A stretch of DNA of 64,000 bases from Cantharellus purpuraceus (GCA_025174535.1 JALBUN010000002.1:62001-126000); one strand, 5' to 3'. Numbered from the stretch's first letter, positions 36,965 to 52,362 are shown. A program made the numbers and translations. The notes: a model not told the origin generated them from the sequence alone.

Positions 36965-38273
36965 TCAGAGCTCAGCGCGGACGGGCACCTGTTTTCCGGT
37001 TTCGTCTACTTCTTGGTCAATGGGAAGCTATTTTTAAAGGTATGAGCCAAATCAACGACATGCAGATGTAAGAAAATACACACTTCGCCAGAATCGGCGA
37101 TGATGATGGGTTCTTTAGGTTTATCGCCCGGGTTTGTTGGCGTGTTCTCTGGCAGGATGGATAGCAAATCATCATACGGCCTTGTAACGAAATCGACGAT
37201 GTCGCCACGCACCAATGGCAGTGACAACGTCCATACCACTACATGGAGGAGCAAAGGAGGTTTCGGTCAGTATCCCTTTGACCAGAAAAACGATTATCCA
37301 TACTCGATCACTTTGCCAAACACGACGTGACGACCGTCCAGCCAGCTCGTGACGACGGTACAAATGAACTAAGGAAGATTATCACAACTAGCGCAAATAC
37401 TAGATTATCAAACTTACAAATTGAGAACCTACATCGAAGGAACGTCAATCCTACGTCTCGCGTTCGACGTCATACTCACCATTGGTGTCCTACAGCATCG
37501 TTAGACATTGTTAATCAGCTATCAAGAACCCTCACCTTTCCAGAATTGGCCATGGATAAAATTCCAGGTCCAGTGTGACGGAGTTTGCTAAATAACAAAT
37601 ATAAGACAATCGAAACATATACACTTAATACTGACAAATTCTCATCGGGAAACTTGGCACCGTAAATGGACTAAAATCCTGTCAGATGTCCATCCTGTAT
37701 GAGACCTGAGAACAACCAACCTTCCCACCGGTGCCATCGCCTCGAGCTGGTATAATGTGATCATTAAACCGGTGTCTCTCAAACTAAAGCGTATACGGAC
37801 TGAAGTCACCGCCCTGGATCCTGAAAAGGGGGGGTCAGCATGAAATTGGAAACAACAGCAAGCAAGCATACATGAAATTCTTGATCACGCGGTGGAAACC
37901 AGAGCCCTTGTAGCCGAAGCCAAGCTCATTGCCTTCTTTATCCTTGCCCGTAGCCAGCGCACGGAAATTCTCGACAGTCTTGGGTACAGACTACAACAAA
38001 ATTCCTCGTTGAGCTTCACTGGCCGATATATAGTTAAAGGTAAATATACGCCGCCGAATAGCCCAATGGTTACTTTGCACAAAAAATTAAGATGTTATAC
38101 CAATGTATGCCACGTGTCAACTTACCACGACCAAGATCCTTGTCGCCTTCCTTGATGTCAAAGTATACCTTATGGGTGACTTTGGGGCCTTTGGCGGCAT
38201 CCACGGTGCATAACCCAGCCAGCACGGTGACGAGTACCACTCCAAAGAGCGACGACCGGTTCAATAATAACAT
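36965..38273 (-). CDS. Secretory-pathway cyclophilin (peptidyl-prolyl isomerase, CypB type)
   Basis: Catalyses proline cis-trans isomerisation during folding in the ER. Signal peptide [20 protein letters not shown], cleaved near VDAAKGP. About a dozen small exons splice to a full cyclophilin fold: [84 protein letters not shown]-like block (here FICT), [19 protein letters not shown]. Active-site Arg, Phe, Gln and the Trp of SWLDG are present. The unspliced reading ends VPVRAEL and has no HDEL retention signal; the membrane exon at 36630-36911 may be the true end. It is divergent from GCN5 with only 96 bp between starts. The exon density (about one intron per 60 nt of coding in places) is high even for this window. 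Confidence 0.9.
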
Positions 38274-38369
38274 GATGTACGAAAGTCAGTTAGGATGTGT
38301 GAAGGAATGTGTGACAGTTACTGCCAATTAGTCACACGCGGCGCTAACTATACTGCTTTGTTCATTTCA

Positions 38370-41027
<2,658 letters not shown>

Positions 41028-41309
41028 ATACTGATGGATCAGTGGTCGGTTCCGAGGCGGTTTGGTCATTTGTCCCAGGTCGAGTTGGGGTTTTACACAG
41101 GGTCACCAAGGAGATTGGGGGGGTAGAGCTGAATTATATTTGATGTAGAACACAATTGTATTCCCGGTCTCCGGAAGCGTTGAAAGTTGTAGTCGTATTC
41201 CCACGTTGTATCACATCATGGCGCATTGAATGAAATCCACAATTGCAAAATCCAATTATCATACATTGTGCTAAAGTTGCATGGATAGATACCCCTTTCC
41301 CTTTCCTCT

Positions 41310-42992
41310 CTACTTGCGCTGACCGTCTGCACAGGAGAAAGGAGAAAAATCAGCATCAGCCACGACGCGACACGACACGGCTTACAAGCTTTGGTGGCAT
41401 AGCCGCCGTTGGTAACAATCACATTCTGGGGATCCTGGGGTGTTCCCTGTAGCCAACGGGACAGGATATCCTTCGCGCCCGCCGCGTACCGGGCCTGCGC
41501 GTCGAGGGTGGTCCCAGAGTAGTGTGCGACCATGCCATTGCCGCCGCCCAGGGGGTTCTTCATTGTCCTCCACGGGTGGTCCTTCGGCGCCGGCTGGACG
41601 TCCCACACGTCTCCAGCGTATCCTAACAATAACCAGCGCATACATGAGCTCACTGGGACCAGCGTCACGAGGGAAGAGGGTCAAGGCATCTCTCACCGCT
41701 GATGTGCCCGCTCTCTAGCGCCTCCTTGATCGCGGCCCGGTCGCAAATCGCGCCACGCGCGGTGTTGACGATCCATGCGCCCTTCTTGACGTGCTTGAGC
41801 GTCTCCTTGTTGATGAGGCCGCGCGTGCCCTCGTGCAGCGGGCAGTTGACGGTGATGACGTCACACTGCGCGAGCAGGTCCTCGAGCTTCTCGACGCGAC
41901 GTACTTTGACGGCGTCGGCGGCATCTGTGTTGGGGGAGGAGGTAAGAGTAAGAAAGTGCGGGCATGGTATGAGACGTACGTTGGGGCAAGGGGATGTAGT
42001 CAAAGTAGAGCAGTTCCTTGGGGTCAAAGGGCAGTAGACGCTACGTGACATGGGTGCGTGAGACACGCTGAGACGGTCGGCCGAGACATACCTGCAACAC
42101 CCTGTAACCAATGCGGCCAGCACCGATGGTTCCGATGACCTTGTTCTCAAGGTCAAACGCGTTGCGGGCAACGTCCGAGACCTGCCAGTCCCCACGCTCG
42201 ATTTGCTTGTGGCCTCGCGTGAGAAAGTTCACAAAGACATAAGGATCATATATGCGCGTACCTCGTGGGCGGGAACAAAGTTGCGAACCAATAAGAGAAT
42301 GTTCATCACGACATGTTCGGCCACCGAGACGACGTTGGACCCAGAGACCTACAAAAGGCAATGGGGACGCAGGCCTTGACGTATCAACGACGCGTACCTC
42401 TGCGACGGTGATTTTCCTCTGGTTGGCAGCGTTGAGATCAATGTGATCTGACCCGACACCGGCAGTAATGCAGAGCTTGAGGTTCCGGGTCTGCGGCAGA
42501 GTGAGTGCGGCGAATGGGAACACAGAACGGACTGGCCTTTGCGATCAGGTCGGCCGTGAGGTAGCCAGGGTGGAAGGGGGTGGTGATGAGAACATCTGCC
42601 TGATGGCGGACGCATTGGCAAGCAGACCCGAGAGAGCTAGCAGGGTACTCACGTCGACAAGCTCTTTTTGGAAGACGCTGTTGGGGCCTTCCTTGTCACT
42701 GGTCACCTGCGAGATATATTGGCGTGAGCGTGGGAGAGATGGGGGGAGGGACGCACGATCAAAGTGTGGCCCTGGTCTTTGAGCCACTTTTCGATGCCGA
42801 GCTACGCGCATACATCAGACAAGCATGTATGCGGGTGTGGGGCGGGCGAGACGGACCTTGTTCTCGGTGGTTCCGAGGAGACGAGGCTCCTCCAGAGCCG
42901 CCTTGTGACCGTCGTAGAGAACAGCGAGTACCTGTGCGGAACGGTGAGCGCGACGGGGGAGGAGGGCGAGGACAGAGACCGACTTTGACCAT
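41310..42992 (-). CDS. FDH1: NAD-dependent formate dehydrogenase
   Basis: Oxidises formate to CO2 with NAD+, in fungi linked to oxalate and methanol-derived formate disposal. Start MVK (42992) splices over GTCGGT to [19 protein letters not shown]; about eight introns. Substrate and NAD motifs: [88 protein letters not shown] and [19 protein letters not shown]. Catalytic Arg, Gln/His pair ([14 protein letters not shown]) and Asn are kept. The C-terminus YATKAYGQRK is short and has no obvious peroxisomal signal. The coding segment is visibly more GC-rich than its neighbours, which fits high expression. Confidence 0.95.
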
Positions 42993-43510
42993 GCTTGGGG
43001 TGTTGGAGAGAGAGGGAGGAGACTGCAGCGGGGCTTTATAGGGAGTCCGAGTGAACCGACTCGGGAAGACATGGCTCGTGCAGGACCCCCCGCCCTTCTC
43101 TGCATCACGTGCCCCCCGAGTCGGCGGTCGTCGCGATCCAAAACAAATAGACTGCCTTCTTCCCAATCTCGACCCACGCCGACTCGGAATCCAGTATTGC
43201 GGGTCCATGCTCCTTCGCCGTCTCGGGGGCTCCATCCGCTGCACACACTCCGCATTCCCACGGATCCTCCCCTCATACATGGCCGGAGCTGCCTCCTCCC
43301 GAATTCAAATGGCATAACATTCTCGCCACGAAGCCGCATCTGGCGGTCACTTACATACACGCCGCCACTTCCGAACCTGCACTCCCAAAGCAACCTTCAG
43401 ACCTAGATCCTCGTGTGTCCGCCAGACACTGCACGCTGCTGAATGGGGTCGACCCCAACAGCCCTGAACGTAGAGCCTCGCAAGCGTTCTGATCAAACCA
43501 AGTTAATTCG
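42993..43510. other. Upstream region of formate dehydrogenase
   Basis: About 520 bp, GC-rich in the first 300 bp with a CACGTG at about 43107. No supportable gene: long frames on both strands are by-products of the high GC content. It likely contains the FDH promoter and the 3' region of the SRPBCC-like gene. Confidence 0.4.
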
Positions 43511-44151
43511 CTACTCGAACAGCATGTGGTATTTCTCCAAATGCAACCTAGGACCAGTCAGCAGCCCTCCCAAACGCAGACTCGAAGGGCGTACGTATGT
43601 GACTCTCTCGTCGTCTTCTCCACCATCCCCTTCAGCCACCTTGGCGCATGTCCCTGTATACTCTCCGTAAGTCTCGTCTTCACCACGCCCTCCTCCTCAA
43701 ACTCCTCAAACTCCCGCAACTTCCACGTAAGGATCCCCTGGCTCGCCTCCAACGACTCATACAACGCCACCTTTGCATCCTCGTCCCACGTCAGTGTACC
43801 GTCGATTTTGACCGTCTGTTTAATAAGCCCGAACACCATCGGAATGGTCTCCTCGAGATGGAAGAACTGCCGTGGGAGCAGCCGCTCGCCCGCTGCAGCT
43901 TCCACAGATCCGGGAAGCGTGCGAACAGATGCCTCGGAGAGTTGTAGCGCGGATGGGATGGCTACCGTATCGGACTTGATGAGCTCGAACTGGGACACGA
44001 GATCGGACAGGCGGACGCTGGCTTCCATGGTATCGCCACGCCCCAGGCGGGGAAAGGTGGTGGAGACAGGGTGTGCGAGGACGACCGTGTGGCCTGCAGT
44101 GTATCTCGGCGTGAAGCCGGGAGATGTTAGAGTGGTGTTTGGCTTTGACAT
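43511..44151 (-). CDS. Hypothetical protein, SRPBCC/START-like
   Basis: Not firmly recognised. The first exon runs from ATG 44151 to about 43599 and splices (AC|GTACGC, acceptor CTAG) to LHLEKYHMLFE, giving about 200 residues. The pattern of N-terminal strand, long helix with TMEASVRLSDLVSQFELI, a WDEDAKVALYESLEASQGIL hairpin region, and a long C-terminal helix, HAPRWLKGMVEKTTRESHTL, is that of polyketide-cyclase/SRPBCC ligand-binding folds. No catalytic residues can be named. It is divergent from the phosphotransferase gene, 200 bp between starts. Confidence 0.6.
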
Positions 44152-44351
44152 GCTCAGCAGGAAGTCCGGTGTCTAAATTAGTCAGCTGCAGAATTTCGGT
44201 CAAATTGGAAATTCCGGGAATATGGATACTAATATGTACAAATCGACCGGCATGTAGCGCCACTCGTGTGAAAGACCTCCCTAAAACGAGTCACCAAACG
44301 CTTGTCTGGCGGTTGTGAGGGAATGGCATCGTGAGCCTCAATTCTGCCATC

Positions 44352-45640
44352 ATGACCGAACCTCCGAATTCCATCTCTGGTCCTTCCCAGTTTGATTTCA
44401 ATGCTTATCTCACGAAACTCGATCCTGAACAAGCGTACACGATCAATCGCCTTCAGGGCGGGCTTGTCAACATTACCGTACGCGCGACGAAATGCTTGTC
44501 CAAGAGTAAGGATCTAGGTCGCCTTGAAGGACACAAGAGTGTGATATTAAAGTATGCCCCGCCGTATGTTGCAACTGTTGGTGACGGGGCGCCGCTTTCG
44601 ACGTATCGTCAGGTAAAGTCAGAATCGCAGTTGTCGAACAGTGTCAACCTGGACACTTTGCTCAGGTGATTGAGGCGAGGGCATTGAAGTTGCTTGAGGC
44701 TAGACCGAGTATGCGTGCGGTGCAGGCTAGTACACGGACATCCATCCCGTGTCTCCTTCACGAAGACCACGTCGAGCACGTCCTCATCCTCTCAGATCTC
44801 GGAGAACATTTGGTAGACATTGACAAGTGGCTTGCGCGCAAGCCTCCGCCACGAAAAGACATGTGCGAGCAGGTCGGGGAGAGGCTGGGTGTGCTTTTGG
44901 CGGCTATAAACGGGCTGTCGTTATGGGATATCAGGGAGTTTGAGAACCCGGATATGGGGGATATGATTGCAAGAGAGGTCGTGGGGAGGGTAGGCAAGAT
45001 GTTGAGTCAGGTGGGTATTTCTGATGACCAGCGCACGATGATTTGCGAGGCGGTCGAGAGGGAGTATGAGGAAGACGTGCGGAGTAAAGGAAGTGGGCAA
45101 GGAGTGTTCAGTGTGGGTGATTTGTGGACTGGGTCGATCTTGCTCAGTGAGGATGCGGAGAGGGTGTGTTATTGATTGGGAGTTTGCGGGTGAGGGTCGG
45201 CCACTCCAGGATATGGCACAACTGGGTGCGTTGTCATTCCATGGTCATGCAATTGCTAATACAACCGGCATGCAAAACTGCAGCTGCGCATTTGCATTTA
45301 CAGGCTATGGTGGATCCATCAGGCAGTGTCGACATTCGCCGCTGCGCTCCATCAGTCGTATTATGGCCAAACCAAGGCACTTTCACCGCAATGGATCCAA
45401 CGGCCAATGCAGTCCATAAATATTCGCTCGGCGTGGATTCTGCATGGTCGTGAGATGATCTACAATGCTGTGGAGCGAAGCTTTCATGTGGTGGAAGGGG
45501 AAACGAGTGCGGAAGCGACGGCGAGGCAGGGAAGGATGGTAGCGATTGGTATGTGGTATATCAGAAGTGCTGTAAAGGGAGTAGGAAGTGCAGAGTTGCA
45601 GGAAGAGGTGTTTTTGAGAGGGCTATACGCGAATCAGTAA
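44352..45640 (+). pseudogene. APH-type small-molecule phosphotransferase, frameshifted
   Basis: Kinase-like fold of the aminoglycoside/methylthioribose-kinase superfamily, probably a small-molecule kinase. Exon 1 (44352-44612) has the glycine-containing loop RLQGGLVNITVRA and the ATP lysine SVILKYAPP. Exon 2 (44666 on) has ILSDLGEH and SVGDLWTGSILLSE, the place of the catalytic loop. The DFG-equivalent IDWEFAGEGRPLQDMAQL follows in a different frame. At 45164-45170 the sequence reads GTGTGTT, and two more bases (one more GT) would give VCVIDWEF in frame. A second break near 45315-45330 precedes TFAAALHQSYYGQTK. The last exon has AWILHGREMIYNAVERSFH and stops at 45640. Either a decaying gene or sequence errors; the conserved motifs argue that damage is recent. 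Confidence 0.65.
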
Positions 45641-45669
45641 TACGTAATGTTTGTGCCGCAGTTTCTGAT

Positions 45670-45776
45670 CACGTGGGTATTTACTGTTCGGCAGCGGAGC
45701 ATGGCGCACTATTCAAATCCCGATCGCTCTTGTTCGGGGTCACGTGGTCTGGCTGACTCGAAACGCTACGACGCGT
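45670..45776. promoter_or_regulatory. Two CACGTG E-boxes and an ACGCGT site upstream of WEE1
   Basis: CACGTG at 45670-45675 and 45741-45746 and ACGCGT at 45771-45776, ending 84 bp before the WEE1 start. The order E-box, E-box, MCB and the distance to the ATG repeat those found upstream of the chitin synthase gene, although the spacing between E-boxes differs (65 versus 8 bp). Confidence 0.4.
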
Positions 45777-45860
45777 CTGAGTTTGATTCAGCCACAAACG
45801 CGCTTTTAACAACAACTATCATCTCGTGCTGCCTTTCTTCCTACCTTCATTGCGACTACC

Positions 45861-48800
45861 ATGACTTCTACCGCAGTCTTACGAACTCCTCCAGCGTCCA
45901 CTTCCTACCGTAGTGACTATATTTCTTTGCGGCCACCAAGAGGAGGCAGGGAGAAAGATCTTCGATGCGAAAACAGTCCATCCCCCACAGCTTCCATTCC
46001 CATCCAACGCGTCAAATCACCTCCTGAACGTGCCTTTGGTGACTCGCCATCGCCCTCCCCTCTACGCAAACGTGTCCTGTTCGAACGTGGCAGTAACGGG
46101 CAAGGCGACAGTGACGACGACGACGAACCCTCTCCATCTTTGAATCGCTTGCACTCTCCGTTCACGTCACGCTGTGCATCTCCCTTTCTCGGGGCTTGGG
46201 CAAAGAATGGCACTCATTCCCATCCGATCACCCAGCCTGTTGAGGACGACGAAGGACTCTTTCTCATCTCCAACTACACCACTCCGGCGCCCACCCCAAC
46301 TCATCCACCGACCCCTCGCAACGCTGCCTGTACGGCCAACTTTCACACCCTCACTGCTGGAACTCCTGGATTCACTAAACTCATCTTCACGACCCCGGCC
46401 CCAAAAAACCAAGCATTCCCCACCCTAAGCCCACTCCAAGCTTCCCGGTCTCGTGTTCCCCAGACACCAGCCGAGACTGAATGGCATCTTGGCAGACAGG
46501 CACAATCGATGACCAGATTGTCACTCGGGGAAGAGGATCACTCTGAGCGCTACAAGGCGAAGCACCGAGTTTCAAATGTCTCCATCAAGGATCAGGATTC
46601 ATCACCTTCACCCAGCTCGAGACGTCGCGGGCGTAAGAGGTCTTTGGATGGCAATGAGCTGCCCCGCGCAAAGGGGGAGATATTCGAGACGTTGGCTGAC
46701 ACGCCCGTGGTCGCCTCTTTCCATATTCCTGAGTTTCCCTCTATCAAGCATCAAAGCTCTACCCCTGGTTTCTTTAGTTCCCCAACTCGTCCCACCCCTG
46801 GCACCTGCGCCAAGCCGTCATTGCTCAGTATATCATCAACGCAAGGACAAGCTGACGCTAGGTCTCGCAGTTCCTCCCCAAAAATGACCTCGGGAGCCAT
46901 CGCGAAGAAATATAGACTTCGTGACTCGGGCGTGGGTGGACTATACGATGATGAGGATGAGGAGTGCGGAGACGCGTTGGGTCCGCTCGCGTCTAGGCCT
47001 GACAATGGGGGCCGCTCTGAGGATTCCGGTCTTGTCACGCCAATTTTTGAACCATCTTCTCGTTCAGCTTGGCCTAGACTGGCACTTGCGGATGGCCAGC
47101 AGGGCAACATGGACGAGTTCATAATTAAAACGCTCGCTGCTGGAGGCGCACCTCCTAAAGACAAGAAAGTGATGCCAGGGACGCCCGTGAAGCGGAACGC
47201 ATATGCACATTCGCGACCTTGGATGTCATCCTCTAAAGTCATGCCTCCTCCAGCTTTGCCACGTGAGGGTGTTAAACGTGAGGGAATCTGAAAGCCATTC
47301 CAATTTTTGAAACTCACACTTTGTTATATAGCTCCCCGGAAATCACTGCCGTTGTCATTCCCCAATCTTTCACAAATCCAAAACTCGCCTGATGGCTCGG
47401 ATACGAGTCCCTCTGACCGAACGTTTGCTCACCGGAAGATGTATGGTGATGTGGGCAAGGGACGACCAGCTATGCTTTTATCGAGAGGTGGTGCAACTGC
47501 AGAGACTACTGATACTCATGTGCGACTGTTGATGCGAAGGAGCAGTAGCGGTGCATTCTCATCGAGCAGCTCGAGTGATGGCAGCACGCTGGGGACCCCC
47601 ACAAAGCTTGCTGTTCCTCGTACGCGTGATCTATACTTCGTCGTTTGTTTTGAGCTCACTTTCTTCCTAATGCAGAAGGCCGATTGACAGGGAAGCAACT
47701 GCCTGCGCTTCCGGCTGGAAAGCACTCCTTGAAGCGTCCCACTTATAACCATCACGGTACTTATGAAACTGGCTATCGACTATTGCCGAGAAGGTCGTTT
47801 GGCGTTCTTCCCCGTCCCCTTACTGAATACGAGCGTCCGAACAAATTTGAGGCCGAGTTCATTACGGTTGATGTCCTCGGTACTGGCGAGTTTGGTAGTG
47901 CACTCAAGGTGCGCTACAAGCAAGGTAGTGAGCAGGATGTGTCTGCGATCAAAAAGTCCAAGAGATTCGAAGGTGTCAAGCATCGGTATGCTTTCCTTTA
48001 GTCTCGGTCAGTATCTTGCTGATAGTATGGGTGATTATAGTCAACGTTTACGTGAAGAAGTTGATGTACTCCAGCATCTTGCACTGACGGGAGGACTGCA
48101 TGGCCATCCCAATGTGCTCAGGTACATCGACAGCTGGGAACAGGACGACATGTTGTATATTCACACCGAGCTATGCGAATTGGGCAATTTTGGCACTTTC
48201 CTGTCCGAATACGGAACGCATTTTGAGGCCCTCGATGAGGCGCGTGTTTGGAAGATTTGCGCAGAACTGAGCAATGTATGATATTTCTGCTTTGTCGTTT
48301 TATCCAGTCATGTTTGCTCACGTGAATCTAGGGCTTGAAGTTTATCCACGGAGCAGGAGTAATCCACCTTGACTTGAAGCCTGCCAATGTCTTCGTCACG
48401 GGTGAGGGCAGGTTTAGAATTGGTGACTTTGGGATGGCCTCACTGTGGCCGCGGCGCGCTGGCGATGAAGGCTTTGAAAGGGAGGGCGATCGCGAATACT
48501 TGGCTCCAGAAGTGTTGCAGGGACGTTATGGGAAAGAGGCTGATATTTTCAGGTATGTGTGATTGCTTGTCAATCAAGCTACACAGTATTCATGCGCTGT
48601 TGTTGCAGTTTTGGGATGATGATGCTGGAGACGGCGGCCAACATTGTGGTACCGGATATGTGAGTCTTTAGTGTCATTTCCATTGACTCGAATAGTGATA
48701 GCGTTTATAGGGGTGATGATTGGCACCGGTTGCGCGAGGACGATTTCTCAGCCGTGGACTTTGGATCGGGGAATGGCGACTCGATCTCCCATCCCCGCAG

Positions 48801-49050
48801 CGCTGAGCTCATTGGCCTGATCTGTAGGATGATGCGTTCAAACCCAGATGAACGTTTCACGATTGAGCAAATCTACGAGCACGCTGTGGTGCAGCGTGCG
48901 CGAGAGGCCATGGCACGCAAACTCGCGGTGATCATGGCGAATGGCGCACCTGTGTTTGGAGCCAGTCCTCTTGGCGGCGAGCCGGATGGATTCGTGGAGG
49001 AGGTATTGCAGATTGGACGGTCTGCGAATACCATGGATTTGAGTCCTTAA
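45861..49050 (+). CDS. WEE1: WEE1 mitotic inhibitor kinase
   Basis: Protein kinase that phosphorylates the inhibitory tyrosine of CDK1 and sets cell size at G2/M. Seven exons (45861-47277, 47332-47619, 47676-47985, 48041-48275, 48332-48552, 48609-48659, 48711-49050) give 953 residues. The first about 600 residues are disordered and full of SP/TP sites (for example NSPSPTASIP, FGDSPSPSPLRKR), as expected for CDK feedback control, with a basic RRRGRKR cluster. The kinase domain starts DVLGTGEFGSALKVRYKQ. Wee1 hallmarks: AIKKSK (ATP lysine), HTELCELGNFGTFL, HLDLKPANVFVTGEGRFRIG with DFG, and EGDREYLAPEVLQGRYGKEA in place of APE consensus. SFGMMMLETAANIVVPDMGD is typical of Wee1/Swe1. Confidence 0.96.
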
Positions 49051-49936
49051 ACAGGTGATAGACGGACACCATTGCATGCATACATTTGCAAAATGTTTCT
49101 GTTCTTTTTTTTTCCCCTCTTGGTTTGGATTTTAAATTTGTCTCGTTGTCATCGTCGTCTAATGCTGTCGTGCCGCGTCGATCTCGCAACTGTTTCTAGC
49201 ACTCCTTTTATCCTCCAGCTCCACTTTTTTCTTGTTGACGATAACATTTTTCACGCTCCTTTTCTATCGTTCATGATTACACATCAGAGATCCCTCCCCC
49301 CCTCCACTAGCCATTTTACCCCCCATACGTTCCCTGTTCAGATGCCATACCCTTTGCCTCGATAGATACTTGCACAATAGAAGTTAGTAATGCAACTCTG
49401 AACGTATTGAAATTTGGCCTCTAGGGCTCGCGTGAATCAAGAAACGTGCTCTGCATGATACTTATTGGAACTGTTCTAGAGCGTTGATATGATGTGCAGC
49501 TTTTGTATATATAATGAAAATTAGTGAGTGGGCTTGAGCATGCATGAGAAGCTGTGGGGCTCGGAGTTGGTGTGATTATATATATTAGTTCTGCGAGACG
49601 CTGGGTAAGTTGGATACTGGTAGCAATCAACATGAGGGAGCGGTATAATGTTGAATTTGCCTTTGTGGTTAGTCTATGCATACTTGGAGGAAATCCGAAG
49701 CGAAAATGACCAGCGCAATTGCGCAAGCTGGTATGCTACGGCGTGCTGATCACTGTATGCTAGCAATTTGAAGGTAACAAGCACTGTCAGCTAACAACTC
49801 GAACATCTAGGGCGATGTATACTCAATTAGCTAACAGCACAGACTCACGCGTGGTAGAACGGTCACACTATCGGAGTCCCATATAGGACCGACTCGATTT
49901 GGCCATAGGCGCTACAACCACACATTCTATCTAGTG
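49051..49936. other. Intergenic region WEE1 / TAPT1-family gene
   Basis: About 885 bp. T-rich tract TTCTTTTTTTTTCCCC at about 49100 sits in the WEE1 3' region. No supportable gene; a reverse-strand frame at 49421-49726 shows no domain. Confidence 0.4.
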
Positions 49937-52362
49937 ATGGCGCATGAAACTCCACTAAGAGGACGTCGGTCGGATGCACAAATACTACACACTACGGGTA
50001 GATATGATGTGAAGCGTGCCTACCCAAATGCTACGCGTCGCCTCTCGCTTTCCATGCCAATTCCACAACGGCCAGACTTCTTTCGCTCAGGAACCTATCT
50101 TTCGGATGGAGAGACGTATGATCCTGGAAACTTCAAGGACTTCTCATCACCTACCAGGACGGAATCTGAGCCTCCCTCGAGTCCCCCAACCGAGACCCAA
50201 ACATATGCTTCTTTACCACCTTCTCCCATATCCCCCTCACCTCTCCCCCCATTTCTCCGCTCAAAGAGTGCAGTGTATGCAGCGCCCTTCTCTATCTGGG
50301 ATTACTTGAGAGAAGAACTCCTAGCAACAGATTTTGACTCTCACCAAGAGCTCAAATGGGAGAGGGTCAGCAATTTTCTAAGTATCCCTGTGGCGCTGGA
50401 GAAGGTGCGCCATCTATGCGACTGGATCTCTGCCGTGAAAGCTTAGGTCCACTCTCTTGAGATTCTTTCCTTTGGCTTTATCCTTTGCTCTGATTCGCTT
50501 CTCTACACATTTACTATCCTCCCCATCCGCTTTGTCTTGGCACTGTCTCGTCTCCTATACAACATGATCGCCCGAACAAGGCAACATCTTCCACCATCCC
50601 AAAAAGCAGACATATTACGAACATTGCTGATTCTACTTTCTATCTGTATTCTCATCCCTTTGACCGACGTCAGTAAGATATATCATTCTATTCGTGGACA
50701 AGATACAATCAAGCTGTATGTTATATTCAATGCGCTCGAGGTAAGAGTTGCACTTTTATCATTTATCCTTTTGCACTCTTACCGTAAAATATATTCTCAT
50801 GTTGTCCCCAGATCGCGGATAGGCTGTGCATATCATTTGGGCAGGACATTCTCGATTGCCTCTTCTCTCGTTCCACTTTACATCCTCTTTCAAGGCAACA
50901 ACCAATCGGGCCTCATACTTTTCGTCCTCTTCTCTTTTTCATTCTGGCGACAGCCTATACCGGTCTGTTGGTGTTACAATCTCCCTATCCTCAAACTGAA
51001 CTGCATCTTCTAGTTTCCCATTCGCTGGTTCTTATCTACCAATTGACATCACTCAACGTTGCTATTAACTCATATGACCACTCTCTTTTGACCTTACTGG
51101 TCTCTAACCAATTTGTGGAGATCAAAGGGAGGTGAGTGATCTTGTCGTCAACTAGTTGAAGTATTCTGAACTCAGACGTTCAGTGTGTTCAAAAAGTTTG
51201 AGAAGGATAGCCTATTTCAAATCACATGTGCTGGTACTATCAATTGCAATTTTGACTTTGGTCTGCTGGGCACTTCATGGTTTTCCCTATCATAGATATT
51301 GTCGAACGGTTTCAACTATCGCTGATGCTCATTGCAGTCGCATTTCGCAATTTGATTGAGCTTTCAGGCTCCGAGTTCGATTATACCGATGCCCTAATCC
51401 TCCCACAGAGTTTTGGGTGGAGTCGTCATGGCAATATCGTGTGGAGAATATTTTCGGTTAGTTTTCTGTCGGACTACCTGTCGAACCTGTTGATCCCCTC
51501 TATCGATTGCAACAGCCAGTTATGACGGTGCTTCTTTCGGAGTTGGTCGTAGATTGGCTTAAGCACGCGTTCATCACGAAATTTAATCATATTCGCCCTT
51601 CTGTATACGAACGATATACTGACGTGCTCTGCCGTGATTTGGCTAGTGGTAGTGCTATGGGTCGAAGGGGCGCCAGAAAGGTGAACGATACTTCGACTAG
51701 AAAATTAAATACTAATGTGGGACATTTAGCACTCTTACGTAGACCAATCCCCGCTTGTTGCGCGTCGTCTTGGTTTTGCCTCACTACCCATGGCCGTTCT
51801 GGCTATTATAGTGGGTTCACAATGTCTGACACTCATCCATGGGGCCCATTCAACTCGACATGATGACCATCCCATGTTGCATGTCGTACGAAATTTCAAG
51901 TGGGTTGCACTTGGAGTTATAGTCTGGTTATGGCATGTCGTTCAACCGCGTATGGCATGGTTGGATGCTCACCTGTACATGAATTAGCTTTGTGGTTATT
52001 AAGGTAATGCTTGGAGTGCACCTTGTGAGCTATGCAACTAGGCGGAGAGAGGGGATGGAGACACGGGAAGCGGAAGATGCCATCAACGATTTTGGTCGTG
52101 ATCCAATCGGAGAGGGCAAGGAGGAGCAGGTGTGCCTCCATCGATCGATCGAATTGACAATCTTACAAAAGCTTGCGGGTAGATCTACAATCGAGAATTG
52201 AAGGCGATCTTAGATCGACGGCAAGACGACGCCTCACCTGTTGCAGAGATCGGCGAGAGAGTAAAAGCGGACTGTGGAGGGAGGCGTGTTTCAGAGGGAA
52301 AGCGGCGGCGTCCAAAACTAGAGGAGTTGACGCGCTTCACCATGGTTAAGCGCATATGGTAA
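49937..52362 (+). CDS. TAPT1/Emp65-family ER membrane protein
   Basis: Multi-pass membrane protein of the TAPT1 (DUF747) family; yeast Emp65 works with Slp1 in the ER in protein folding, and human TAPT1 is linked to cilia and secretion. ATG 49937; about seven introns. The N-terminal about 110 residues are disordered and Ser/Pro-rich. The family block begins SIWDYLREELLATDFDSHQE and ERVSNFLSIPVALEK, then helices with YTFTILPIRFVLALSRLLYN, LILLSICILIPLTDVSKIYH and IKLYVIFNALEIADRLC. Later hallmarks are SNQFVEIKGSVFKKFEKDSL, ADIVERFQLSLMLIAVAFRN, SELVVDWLKHAFITKFNHI and the C-terminal NRELKAILDRRQDD plus LEELTRFTMVKRIW, which ends at TAA 52362. Exon borders in the middle were not all fixed, but every family motif is present in order. 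Confidence 0.88.

Noticed and set aside
42759..43393. Two long overlapping frames (173 and 192 codons) on the reverse strand
   Set aside because: They overlap the GC-rich start of the formate dehydrogenase gene and its promoter; the FDH exons explain the coding signal and these frames have no motif.
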